From DATGJX01 sp963830545 (GTDB taxonomy: Bacteria > Vulcanimicrobiota > Vulcanimicrobiia > Vulcanimicrobiales > Vulcanimicrobiaceae), in contig CAWHMK010000001.1 of assembly GCA_963830545.1 (NCBI GenBank), positions 434,001 to 498,000 of the forward strand: 64,000 nucleotides of DNA, in the 5' to 3' direction. Position numbers and translations under genes: made by a program. Position 1 is the stretch's first letter. Every line of letters begins with the position of its first letter. Of this stretch, positions 41,450 to 49,934 are shown piece by piece. The notes beneath the pieces were generated by a model that worked only from the letters and a program-made list of their open reading frames with translations, was not told the origin of the DNA and ran no database searches.

Positions 41450-42021
41450 GATGCGCCCTTTACCTGCGCGACGGCTTCGACGATATGCGGATAGCAGCCG
41501 CACCGGCAGATGTTGCCGCTCATGCCGCGCCTGACTACGTCGGCATCGGCGCTTCCGCCTTCGTTCAAATAACCCGCAGCCGAAACGATCTGCCCGGGCG
41601 TGCAGTACCCGCATTGGAACGCGTCTTTTTCGATAAATGCTTCCTGCAGCGGATGCAATGCGTCCCCCTGAGCCAGCCCTTCGATCGTCGTGATCTCGTC
41701 CAGCTCGTGCATAATGGCCAGCGTCAAACACGAGTTGATGCGCCGGCCGTTTACCAGCACCGTGCACGCCCCGCACGTACCTTGATCGCAACCCTTTTTG
41801 GTTCCGGTGAGCCCCAGCCGGTCGCGCAGGGCATCGAGAAGCGAGACGCGCGGTTCGATGGTGAGCTTCCGGCGGTGGTTGTTTACGGTCAACTCTACCG
41901 GAACGGGACCTGGGCCTCGTGCGGCCGGCGACAGCGGGCGTGCCTCAACGCTCATGTCGGCCCGTACCGCAAAAGCCGACGCTGCCGTAGCGGCTACGAA
42001 CTGTTTCCGGCTGATTTTCAC
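41446..42021 (-). CDS. paoA: Aldehyde oxidoreductase 2Fe-2S subunit (PaoA-like, probable Tat substrate)
   Basis: 191 residues. N-terminal SRKQFVAATAASAFAVRA resembles a twin-arginine signal (R-K variant), consistent with a periplasmic enzyme. Plant-type [2Fe-2S] motif GCDQGTCGACTV then C; second cluster region FQCGYCTPGQIVSA and ICRCGCYPHI. All cluster-binding Cys are present. The ATG overlaps the stop of the upstream exported protein by 4 bases, so four genes are probably translated as one operon. Confidence 0.85.
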   Translation of the reverse strand: MKISRKQFVAATAASAFAVRADMSVEARPLSPAARGPGPVPVELTVNNHRRKLTIEPRVSLLDALRDRLGLTGTKKGCDQGTCGACTVLVNGRRINSCLTLAIMHELDEITTIEGLAQGDALHPLQEAFIEKDAFQCGYCTPGQIVSAAGYLNEGGSADADVVRRGMSGNICRCGCYPHIVEAVAQVKGAS

Positions 42022-42884
42022 GGCTTGGTTCCCCCGTTCGCTGACGGCGTTGCAAGGTGCCGCGTTTCATGGGTTGTGCACTTTTCCGCAAAGCGCGCCG
42101 CACAAACGGAGATAGCCCCCGCCTGCCCGGGAAAGCGGACGTTCGTCAGTTGGAGCATGCTGGTGAAAGACGAATCCGCCGTGTCGTGCGGCGGAGGCGT
42201 CCAGGCCGCGCCGATCGACTCGATCCACCACGTCGCGTTCGGCGGAAACGGTTTAAATGTGTAGTCGATGCTCGCAGACCAGCCGTCCTGGTGCATGGCG
42301 TACGTGAGTTTGCGCACGTCATAGGTTGACTCGTCGGCCCACACTGCCCGCAGCGGATAGTAATCCGGATTGCCGATCGGTTGCAGAAGCAAATGATAGC
42401 AGCGATGCCCATCCACGATCTCCTCGCCGCCGAACGCGACGGTATAGTGCAATGCATGCACCGCAGCGATGGTCTGAAGCGGGCCAACGAACGGATCGAT
42501 TTGCGTGCTCGCCGGATACTGCGCCGAAATGTTGAAGCCCAGCGGGGAACGCGCGGGGCCCACGCACGCAGGACCATTGCTCGTTATCACTTGCGGCGAA
42601 TCCGAGTCTATTTCGCGCGTGCGGCACCAGTGATCGAAGGTGCGCAGCAGCACGTGCTCGCTGCCGGTGATATCTTTACCCGATGCATAATGATGATGTA
42701 TCGCTACGTCGAACTCGACGTATGCCGGCAAACGGCGCGCCTCCCATGCGTCCTGCGCGTGTTGGAAGATGGCGACCGCGGGCGGCGGAATCAACACTTG
42801 TGCTATGCCAACCTTCAGTAATGATCCGGCGAGAGGGCGCTCCCCAGCGTTACAGCCCGGCGCGCAGCGGGGTACGTTCTCCAT
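42018..42884 (-). CDS. Protein of unknown function upstream of paoABC
   Basis: About 288 residues. The first 30 look like a poor or mis-assigned leader (the frame opens at GTG 42896; ATG 42884 is the next). The core has beta-rich segments: FDVAIHHHYASGKD, FGGEEIVDGHRCYHLLLQP, YYPLRAVWADESTYDVRKL and DYTFKPFPPNATWW, with LQLTNVRFPG near the end. I recognise no family. Its stop overlaps the paoA start. It may supply an assembly or substrate-binding role, but this is only inference from linkage. Divergent from the exported protein at 42917. Confidence 0.55.
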   Translation of the reverse strand: MENVPRCAPGCNAGERPLAGSLLKVGIAQVLIPPPAVAIFQHAQDAWEARRLPAYVEFDVAIHHHYASGKDITGSEHVLLRTFDHWCRTREIDSDSPQVITSNGPACVGPARSPLGFNISAQYPASTQIDPFVGPLQTIAAVHALHYTVAFGGEEIVDGHRCYHLLLQPIGNPDYYPLRAVWADESTYDVRKLTYAMHQDGWSASIDYTFKPFPPNATWWIESIGAAWTPPPHDTADSSFTSMLQLTNVRFPGQAGAISVCAARFAEKCTTHETRHLATPSANGGTKP

Positions 42885-42916
42885 GTCCACTACCAAGCAA
42901 AGGAGGCCCTTTCATC

Positions 42917-43335
42917 TTGAAATTCTTGATTACCGTCTTATTGACCGCATCACTCGGACTGGGCGCCCTTCCCGCGTCGGCGCAAATGGCCCCGAGCACG
43001 TATCCGAACTGCGGCTATTGGCAAAACGGCGTTTGGGTGAGCAACGGCATGTGCACCAACAACCGCAGATGCGGTTCGATGCAGAATAGCGTTTGGGTGC
43101 CCAACGGTAATTGCCGGATCGGCGCGGCATGGTCGGCGGCCGCGCTCGAGTCGTCGGAACCATCACCGCCGTCAGCGGACATTTGGTTACCGTGCAGCAA
43201 TCGCGCGGCACCGTTACGATAGATGACTCCCGAGCACTCAGCAGACAAACCACTGGACACGTCGCCGTCGGACGGCAGATCGTTGCGTTCGGTCGCTGGC
43301 GAAACGGGACGTTTTTCGCAACACGAATACAGTAA
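42917..43335 (+). CDS. Exported DUF5666-like protein, frameshifted
   Basis: Starts at TTG 42917 with a perfect AGGAGG ten bases upstream; signal peptide LKFLITVLLTASLGLGALPASAQ. Two copies of a short Cys/Trp repeat follow (GYWQNGVWVSNGMC, GSMQNSVWVPNGNC). Immediately after NGNC one base is missing (near 43117) and the rest continues in another frame as VVGTITAVSGHLVTVQQ, VTIDD, GRQIVAFGRWRNGTFFATRIQ, an OB-like strand pattern of the DUF5666 type. Reading only the first frame gives a short nonsense tail. Confidence 0.6.
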
Positions 43336-43395
43336 AACCAAAGAGGCTCGGCAAGTGCCGGGCCTCTTCGTCGGTACGTTAACCGGAGATTCGCT

Positions 43396-43828
43396 TTAGG
43401 ACTGCGCCGTTCCGAACTGTAAGAGCGCGTTCTGAAGCTGCGATTGCGAAATGACTTGCGAGGCAAGTACCTGGTTCTGCAGGTCCGCTGCCGTCAAGCC
43501 ATTCACCGTTGCGTTCGGGTCGGACGCGTCGGCTGCTCGACTCGTAGTTCGGCGACAAGACGTCTGTTGCCGCCGAAGACCCGCCAGCACCATGGCTGCC
43601 ATGATGATGTCCCGAGTGATGACCCTTGAGTTGCGTCAAATCCGTTTGCAGCGTCTGCTGCTGCGTAGGATTGAGGACGCTTTGCACTTGACCCTGAACT
43701 TGCGAGAACGATTCGCCCTGCGATTGGGCGCCGGTGAGAATGGACTGGATTTGCGTTTGCTGCGTGCTCGAAAGGTTCAAGTTCGCGAACGGGTTGTAAG
43801 CGTTCGTGCTTTGTAAAGATAGATTCAT
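43396..43828 (-). CDS. Gln-rich protein with His-rich linker, frameshifted
   Basis: Begins at ATG 43828 after a good GGAGGGG. Starts MNLSLQSTNAYNPFANLNLSST, then a Gln-rich helical stretch (QQTQIQSILTGAQSQGESFSQ) and a linker GHHSGHHHGSHG. Near 43540 the frame breaks; the next frame gives ASDPNATVNGLTAADLQNQVLASQVISQSQLQNALLQF, which ends at TAG 43396. The two halves look like repeated helical 'L-x-x-x-Q' units. Function unknown; the His cluster could bind metal. Confidence 0.5.
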
Positions 43829-43930
43829 CGTAAGCCCCTCCTTTCTTTAAGTCTGGGAGACCCATATGGGGTATCGGCGGCAATCCTGAGAATTAGCCGT
43901 GGGGCCGCCAGGGCCGGATTTTTTCGGCAC

Positions 43931-44784
43931 CTATCGCGCACATTCGTCGCGAACGGCGTCATACGAAAGCCACGCCCCAACGTTGCGGCAGTATTGTTTG
44001 ATATCGTCGAGGAGTGCGGATCGTTTGCGATTTGCGTTCCCGGCGGCTCCGTAACGAAGCTCGGACAGCCGCTTGAAACGTCCCAGTTGTAGTCCGCAAT
44101 GTGATGAAAAGTAGACTCAGCGACGGCATTACCCTTTCCCGAGTCTCCCTGGAACGCAACTGCGAGGTTGAACGGTCGACCCGTGGTTTTGCTGCGGCCG
44201 CGCGCGATGACGCGTGCAGTGGCATCATGCAAAGGCGCACTCACGTCGCCTTCATGCGGGTGAGCCGGAAAGTAACGCATCGGGCTGCCATCCGCCCTGC
44301 GCAGCAGCGGATGAAGCGGCTCAACGATCTCCAGGTCCTGCACGTTGCCGTTCGCGCCGGAATGGAAATTGGGCCAATCGATCGCCGACGTTTCCGTATC
44401 ATCGCGCGTGCGATTTGCTTCATCGGGATCCATGTTACGCGAGTGGAAGTGGTGCGCATCGCCTACGCCGCCAAGCGAGCATACCGACGAACCAAGATCC
44501 ATATGATCGCGAAAAACGAACAGTCCGCCGCCGGCGCGACGGAAATTAGAAATCGCCTCGCACTCTTCGCCTGTAAGGCCGTTCCCCGTGTCCACAGCGA
44601 TAAGCCACAGCTCGTCGAAGTTGCGGCGATCGATGCCGGAGAGCACCGGATCGGGCAAGGCTTCTCTGTCGCGAGCGATCACCTCATGCGATTCCCTTAG
44701 CAGGCTGACGACGAGCGAGAAGCGGCCGACGTGCCAGTCGTCCCGATCGTATGGAATGGTCGTTTGGACTAATATCTTCGACAT
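43931..44784 (-). CDS. ThuA/GATase-like-fold protein of unknown function, 3' frameshift
   Basis: From ATG 44784: SKILVQTTIPYDRDDWHVGRFSLVVSLLRE, ELWLIAVDTGNGLTGEECEAISNFRRAGGGLFVFRDH, and FNLAVAFQGDSGKGNAVAESTFHHIADYNWD. The alternating strands and the 'GGGLFVFRDH' loop recall class I GATase/ThuA-like Rossmann domains. The C-terminus breaks near 44000; the other frame continues LLDDIKQYCRNVGAWLS to TAG 43931-43933. Function unknown. Confidence 0.55.
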
Positions 44785-44799
44785 GGGCAACCTCGTTTG

Positions 44800-45060
44800 T
44801 TAAACGATGCGCTCGTCGACGTAGCACCACCGCCAATTTTCGCCCGGTTCGTACGAACGAATGATTGGATGATCGCTCTGTTGGTAATGTTTTGTCGCGT
44901 GCCGATTCGGCGAGCTGTCGCAACATCCGACGTGACCGCAAATCAGGCACTCGCGTAAGTGGACCCACGAACTTCCAATTTTCAGGCAATCTTCGCAGCC
45001 TTCGGACGACGCACGCACATGGCGGATCTGCTCGACATGGGCGCAGGGTTTGCTTTCCAT
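44800..45060 (-). CDS. UBP-type zinc finger domain protein
   Basis: 86 residues from ATG 45060 (GGAG seven bases upstream). Cys and His in the order C-x2-H (SKPCAHVEQI), CEDCLKIG, HLRECLICGHVGCCDSS, NRHATKHYQQSDHP match the ubiquitin-protease-type (UBP/PAZ) zinc finger, which occurs as a free-standing small protein in many bacteria. WRWCYVDERIV closes the fold. Role unknown. It lies 15 bases upstream of the ThuA-like gene and may share its transcript. Confidence 0.8.
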   Translation of the reverse strand: MESKPCAHVEQIRHVRASSEGCEDCLKIGSSWVHLRECLICGHVGCCDSSPNRHATKHYQQSDHPIIRSYEPGENWRWCYVDERIV

Positions 45061-45335
45061 ACGTAGCTCCAAGACCGTTGCGCCGCCGCGACGGTTGCCA
45101 TCCGCCTTCGCTTGTTCGGCTGCCAGTCTAGCGAGCGAAACGAGCGAGTAACGCACGGCGAAAGTGTTGCCGGCCGCAGCGCGCTTGCACCTTCGTCTAT
45201 AAGCGCATCATCTTTAAGCGCATTATCAAAATTGGCAAGGCGACGCAAGATTCGGCCTGGCTTGATTCGCTCGCCGTTCTGCACTAGACTGTAGTCAATA
45301 TTTCGTTCTTGAGTCCGGCGCAAGGGTGATGGGTT

Positions 45336-47088
45336 ATGGTGCGGATTCGCTTTCCTTTTGGCATGATTGCGTTTGTCGCGGCAGTACTAAGTACGAGCCT
45401 CTCTCAGGCGAACGGTCAGACCTCAGAGGCTGAAGAGCTTCCCGCGCCGAGCTTGCCCGTTCCCACCTCTTCACCGGGGTCACGACCCGTTATCTTTTGG
45501 GGCGGCGTTGGTCGAATCGATACAGTCACCGGTCCGGTCCATCAAGTCGTTGTATACTATGATCCGTATCGCTGGTTCAATGCGCAGTTGCTCGTAACGC
45601 AGAACCAAATCAGCGAAGCCAACGTTGGACCGCTCATTAGCGCATTTGCGGGCGCCACGGGAAACGCAATCAGCAGCTTGACCAGCTCCGCCAGCTCCAG
45701 TCGCCGCTGCTCCTGCGCCCGGTCCAACGGGTGCGCCGCCCCCGCCTCCGCCCGTGGAGGTGCAATCGCCCAAGCCGTTGCCCACGCGCTACCGGACCCT
45801 CAGGACGTCAAGCCACGAATCTTTTGGGCAGTTGAACGACCAAATTAACACACTGATAAGTGAGGTGCGTGAAATGGACGGCTTCTATGCAGCGGATCTC
45901 GATACGCTTTCAAAGATGAATGGAGATTTGCTTCAACAGATCCATACAGATGAAGTGACTCTTACGAGCATCGATAATCCAGCATTAGTGTTTGATAGAT
46001 TCGATGGATCTGACCTGAACGCGACTACTCCGATCAGCGATATGCCTGCGGCGAAATCGAACACCGACAGCACAACCAAGCAGAACATGAGCAATCTGGT
46101 AAACATGGTGAAGGTGACGTATCACCTCGCAAACTGCGTCGTTTATGCCGTACCCGACGCTAGACGTTGGCTGCGCGATCAAGATGAACCGTCAAATTGC
46201 CCACACTACGAATACCACGTGTTGAATCCCAATGATGCGGTCCATATCCAAAACACGCTGAGCGCTCTCGATTCGGTTATTGCCGAGGAGCAATTCGTAT
46301 CGCCTGCGACTAAGGGGAAAGCCCTTCTCGGCAAAGAGCAGGCCGATTACCTTCGTGGGCGCATGGCGAAGATCGATGTTTCTGCGTACGTCCCTGGCGA
46401 GCTCGAAATATAATTTGTATCGTCAGCAATGGACGTCGGTCGTTGGGACGGCGTCTGCGCTACGAGCTGTGCGATCAACGACTGATTTCGAAAAAGTAAG
46501 CACGGTTGAATCTTGCCAAAGCGGGAACGACAACTCAAATGTAGCATTCTTTGGCGTCGACAGACTCGCAAGTGACGCAACCAAGTCAACCGTTACAACC
46601 GAAGTAATCTCCGTCAACTGTTATCCTCGCACGTACGTTGCGGTCGGGGGCGGCGTTGCGTTCATTAGCAATCAGGTCTACACGAAGAGCGAGCACGACT
46701 ACCTCACAGCGGGAGGGGTGCCGCCTAAACCGGCCCCAACATTCCAGCCGGTTTATTCAGTAAGCGCCAACAATCAGAATGCTGGCTTGGCAGGGTATGC
46801 GCTCTATCACACATGCTTCTGCAACCATCCTACGGATGGCTGGAATGCTTTCTGGACTTGGGTTTCGGAGTCAGCAGTCAGAATCCGCAGCTGATTGGCG
46901 GAATCTCCGCAGGCCACGGACGCGACGCGTTCTTGACCATCGGACCAACAGTTGGTTACCGGACCGTTCTTGGCCCCGGTAACGCGCTGAATGATCTCGT
47001 AACAAGCACTTACACTTTGAACACGAACAAGCGGCTGCAGGGTGGTTGGGGCCTTGTGTTCAGCTTCCCGGTTTTCGGCAACCATTGA
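45336..47088 (+). pseudogene. Large exported protein with Pro-rich linker, several frame breaks
   Basis: Signal peptide MVRIRFPFGMIAFVAAVLSTS followed by PVIFWGGVGRIDTVTG and NAQLLVTQNQISEANVGPLISAF. Near 45705 the frame changes and reads PAPVAAAPAPGPTGAPPPPPP then NDQINTLISEVREMDGFY, continuing to GELEI (46413). Near 46410 it changes again (QQWTSVVGTASALRAVRS, YVAVGGGVAFISNQVYTKS), and once more near 46830 (NPQLIGGISAGHGRDAFLTIGP, GGWGLVFSFPVFG), ending at TGA 47086. The last part has alternating aromatic strands like a small beta-barrel. Low GC. Either four sequencing indels or a dead gene. No family recognised. Confidence 0.45.
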
Positions 47089-47681
47089 TGCGTAAGCCTC
47101 TGATTCATGCAGCGTCACTTGCGCTTACGATTTCACTCATCGGGTCGCGATGCGAGGGGATCCCCGCTGGATTGCCTAGTCCGAATCCCTCTACGTCGCC
47201 GACCGCCGTGTATGATCACGCGCCTACGCTCATGATGCAGGAACCAGACTTATGCAAAGACACCGTGCTTGTGAAATACGATTACGAAACGCCAACACGT
47301 ATATTGCTAAGGGTACAGCCGGCAACGTCTAATATTGATGATATTCAGGAGGTCAGCCTGAAAGATCCGAATGTGCTTCTGCAGGATGGTGAGGACTTTG
47401 AGTTTGACTCTTCCGTTCGGCTTAGAATCACGACAACCGGTAACTACGATACGGCGTCGATCGATATTCATGCCTCGACTGATCCGTCGGATAAGAGCGG
47501 AATGTATGTAAGCCTGGGCGACTGGCGATATGTAATTAGCACGTCGAAGGCGACCAACGAATGCACTCCAGCAACGCACCCGACGCCGACCCCTACGCCT
47601 GATCTTCTGGCTACCCCGAATCCGTTTCCCTGTACAAACCATCATAGGTGCATGCGGCGCCCTGTACGTTGGGCGAATTGA
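47088..47681 (+). CDS. Exported protein of unknown function
   Basis: 197 residues from ATG 47088, which overlaps the stop of the preceding frame (TGATG). Leader MRKPLIHAASLALTISLIGSRC, possibly cleaved, then a Pro/Ser/Thr-rich spacer, a beta-rich core (VLVKYDYETPTRILLRVQP, FEFDSSVRLRITTTGNYDTASIDIHAS) and a second PTPTPTP linker near the end followed by Cys-rich residues. Low GC, like the gene before it. Probably the same operon. Function unknown. Confidence 0.55.
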   Translation: MRKPLIHAASLALTISLIGSRCEGIPAGLPSPNPSTSPTAVYDHAPTLMMQEPDLCKDTVLVKYDYETPTRILLRVQPATSNIDDIQEVSLKDPNVLLQDGEDFEFDSSVRLRITTTGNYDTASIDIHASTDPSDKSGMYVSLGDWRYVISTSKATNECTPATHPTPTPTPDLLATPNPFPCTNHHRCMRRPVRWAN

Positions 47682-47793
47682 TAGCCAACGAGTCGCATGT
47701 CGATAAATGCGTCGAGCTCGCCGGTGTCGCGCCGTGTGTAGGCGCCGGCTGCCTGTGCCGACTAAACACGCAATGGATCTTCGTCTCGGCGGC

Positions 47794-48155
47794 TTACTCG
47801 TCGGCCCGAAGCCATGCGACACCGATCCAGGCCTGCCAGATCAGCACCGGCGATCCCGTAAACGCCACATTGCGCGGCGTCAGCGTCGCAATGACGGCGA
47901 GGATGACGAACTGGACGATGGACGTGACCTTGCCGCCGATTGCAACTAGGCGAAACGCGGACATTTTCATCAGCGCGAGCGACAAGAGCAAGACAGAGAG
48001 TGCGAATAACGCAATCGCGCTTTTGTCGTGTATTGGATCGCAATGGCGCCGGCCGCGATCGGAGTTCGCATGTCGAGTGGCGGCGCGTGAAAGAGCGTTA
48101 CATGCGGGGCCGCGAACGCCGGGGTCAAGAAGCCGTCGATGCTGCGGCCTCGCAC
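47794..48155 (-). pseudogene. Multi-TM protein fragment, frameshifted
   Basis: Two frames joined by one base in an AAAA run near 48027 give PIAAGAIAIQYTTK, then ALFALSVLLLSLALMKM and RLVAIGGKVTSIVQFVILAVIATL, ending at 47794 with WIGVAWLRADE. Two or three membrane segments, and 'GGKVTSIVQFVILA' resembles the last helices of CDP-alcohol phosphatidyltransferases, but the catalytic DG...AR...G...D...D motif is absent. GC is high here, unlike the genes on both sides. Likely the remaining end of an ancestral gene into which the flanking low-GC DNA was inserted. Confidence 0.35.
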
Positions 48156-48224
48156 AATCGATTTCCTGTTAGCCTAATAAACGTACGTCTCATTGAGGCC
48201 CGGCAGACATTGACAAACAACAAG

Positions 48225-49055
48225 ATGATCGCCGTGTACCTCAAGGACGACATGGGCTATGTTCTACCACAGGCGGGTGTCCTTGCTTACCATTGGGAGA
48301 TCGAGCCGGTGTTTAGGGCGCAAATTTCCGCCGGGGAGCTTCCTCGTACCCTAGGTGATGCGTTGAGAGCAGCACCATATGAAGGCGACCCTCGGTTTGC
48401 GCGCGATAATAATCGAAAGCAAGATCCGCTGCTGAAAGCGACCGGCGTTCGTTCGCGCGCCGCATTTGAACGGGGGGCAAAGTTCTTTAACGTCACGGTA
48501 TACAATGATCGCACTATCGTGCGTAGATACCGTCCTGAGCCGCAGCGTGGCGAGGGTTACACGCGCGATTCATGGGAAGCCATTTTGCCGGGAAGTGCGA
48601 CCCCAGCCGAAATCGCGAATGTAATCCTCGAGGCTGCGCCTACGGCACTTTCGCGTCCGGTCAGAAGGGCGAAGGAAGCGCATGCAGGTGCATTGACGCT
48701 TGATGATTTGCCTGTGCACGTCGCGAATTATGTGCCTGAGTTTTTGGGCGACACATCCGCCAAAATATATGGCCGGGGCAGAGATCCGGACTGGGCGGAC
48801 CGTCTGATGGCGCACCTCCTTGAATTCGTTCAGGACCTGCCCGATGACGCCGGCGAACCGCGCACGACTTCTAACGAAATCCTTCGGCGGGTTATGGCCT
48901 TAATTGAGTACCTGTTGCGCGAAGGTGACAACACGGTGTGCGACGTGGTGCTTGATTCGTTCGTCGAATCCAACACGATTAGGCAGCGGCAAATTCGAAA
49001 GCTTGCAGGTTCAAGAACCCGCTCTGCAATCAAGAATCTTGCAACTTTGAAGTAA
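48225..49055 (+). CDS. CdiI_3-type immunity protein fused to a second immunity-like domain
   Basis: 276 residues from ATG 48225 (the frame is open to 47940, but upstream is native high-GC sequence in another context). First half: HWEIEPVFRAQISAGELPRTLGDALRAAP, DPLLKATGVRSRAAFERGAKFFNVTV, then AILPGSATPAEIANVILEAAP. That is the order and spacing of the contact-dependent-inhibition immunity family CdiI_3 (DUF1436). Second half: DRLMAHLLEFVQDLPDD, NEILRRVMALIEYLLREGDNTVCDVVLDSFVES, an all-helical domain like DUF7674 found in polyimmunity loci. No CdiA/Rhs toxin is in the window, so this is an orphan immunity gene. Confidence 0.55.
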   Translation: MIAVYLKDDMGYVLPQAGVLAYHWEIEPVFRAQISAGELPRTLGDALRAAPYEGDPRFARDNNRKQDPLLKATGVRSRAAFERGAKFFNVTVYNDRTIVRRYRPEPQRGEGYTRDSWEAILPGSATPAEIANVILEAAPTALSRPVRRAKEAHAGALTLDDLPVHVANYVPEFLGDTSAKIYGRGRDPDWADRLMAHLLEFVQDLPDDAGEPRTTSNEILRRVMALIEYLLREGDNTVCDVVLDSFVESNTIRQRQIRKLAGSRTRSAIKNLATLK

Positions 49056-49207
49056 CGACGTATGGTTAGACCATGCGAGACGAGTGGAAGGATCGACGTT
49101 GATTGAAATGCCCGGCTCTGAGCGCGAGTCATCTGTCTCTGCATCTGTGCTGTTCGGAGAACTGGCCACCACTGGCCATGGGACGAACCTCGCGGCGTGT
49201 TGATTGG

Positions 49208-49460
49208 CTACCCGAAGTCGGCGGAACGGGCAACCTCGACAAACTCGAAATCGACGAGGTCGGACCACCGCTTCATCCATACGCCGAGCACTGATTCGGA
49301 TTCGGCTTCCATTAGTTGATAGCAAAATCGCCCGTTCGGATCCATCCAACTTTCGACATATTCCACGCCTTCGGGTGAGTAGTCGACCCTGCGCCTTGAA
49401 GCGATCGCGCACCGTGTCAAGCTTGCCGTCTTTAAAGCGTTCGATAACCATGTACAGCAT
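49208..49460 (-). CDS. DUF3303 protein, frameshifted at a GGG run
   Basis: From ATG 49460: LYMVIERFKDGKLDTVRDRFKAQG. Deleting one G near 49398 lets it continue as VDYSPEGVEYVESWMDPNGRFCYQLMEAESESVLGVWMKRWSDLVDFEFVEV, exactly the compact dimeric alpha-beta family DUF3303 (about 85 residues). Function unknown. Low GC, same island as its neighbours. Confidence 0.6.
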
Positions 49461-49649
49461 GATGTGCCTCGAATCGACCAAAACTGATTCAACGCCGGGC
49501 TGCAACATGCTGAGGAATCGCCGCACGCAAAAACAATTGCGCTTGCAGGTGCGCTGGCCGCATGAGATAATGCGCGCAGCAGGCTTCGCCGCTTACAGGA
49601 ATTTCTCGAATCGGCTCGAGCTCTATCTTTTTGAAACTGAGGACGAAGA

Positions 49650-49817
49650 ATGGGAAGACAGGGAACGCTGATACTTTACATCGTGCTGATGGCAGCCATT
49701 ATCGTTGCCGTGGATTTTCTGTTCCTCAGACATCGGTTCTGGGAGCGGCTGATAGTGAACATCGCAATTGTCGCGGTGTTCGCAGCTTTGTACTTCAGAT
49801 TTCTGAAGCGCCCATGA
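49650..49817 (+). CDS. 55-residue two-TM small protein
   Basis: ATG 49650 with GAGG eight bases upstream and TGA at 49815. Reads MGRQGTLILYIVLMAAIIVA, then VDFLFLRHRFWERLIV and VAVFAALYFRFLKRP: two hydrophobic helices around a basic loop. The RHRFWERL loop is distinctive and the pattern resembles short conserved membrane proteins of several phyla. Function unknown. Confidence 0.6.
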   Translation: MGRQGTLILYIVLMAAIIVAVDFLFLRHRFWERLIVNIAIVAVFAALYFRFLKRP

Positions 49818-49934
49818 ACCTACAAAAATAGCGCCGGAGATACGTTGGTGGCACCGAGACTACGCTTTCGTTTTGGGAGCGATTCTCATTTTGAGAGCGC
49901 TTCGTCAGGGAGAGAAAGCGTGTTCGCTTTGCGG

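Noticed and set aside
49204..49671. Plus-strand 155-residue frame over DUF3303
   Set aside because: Overlaps DUF3303 in antisense; only its final 30 residues look protein-like and no start fits.
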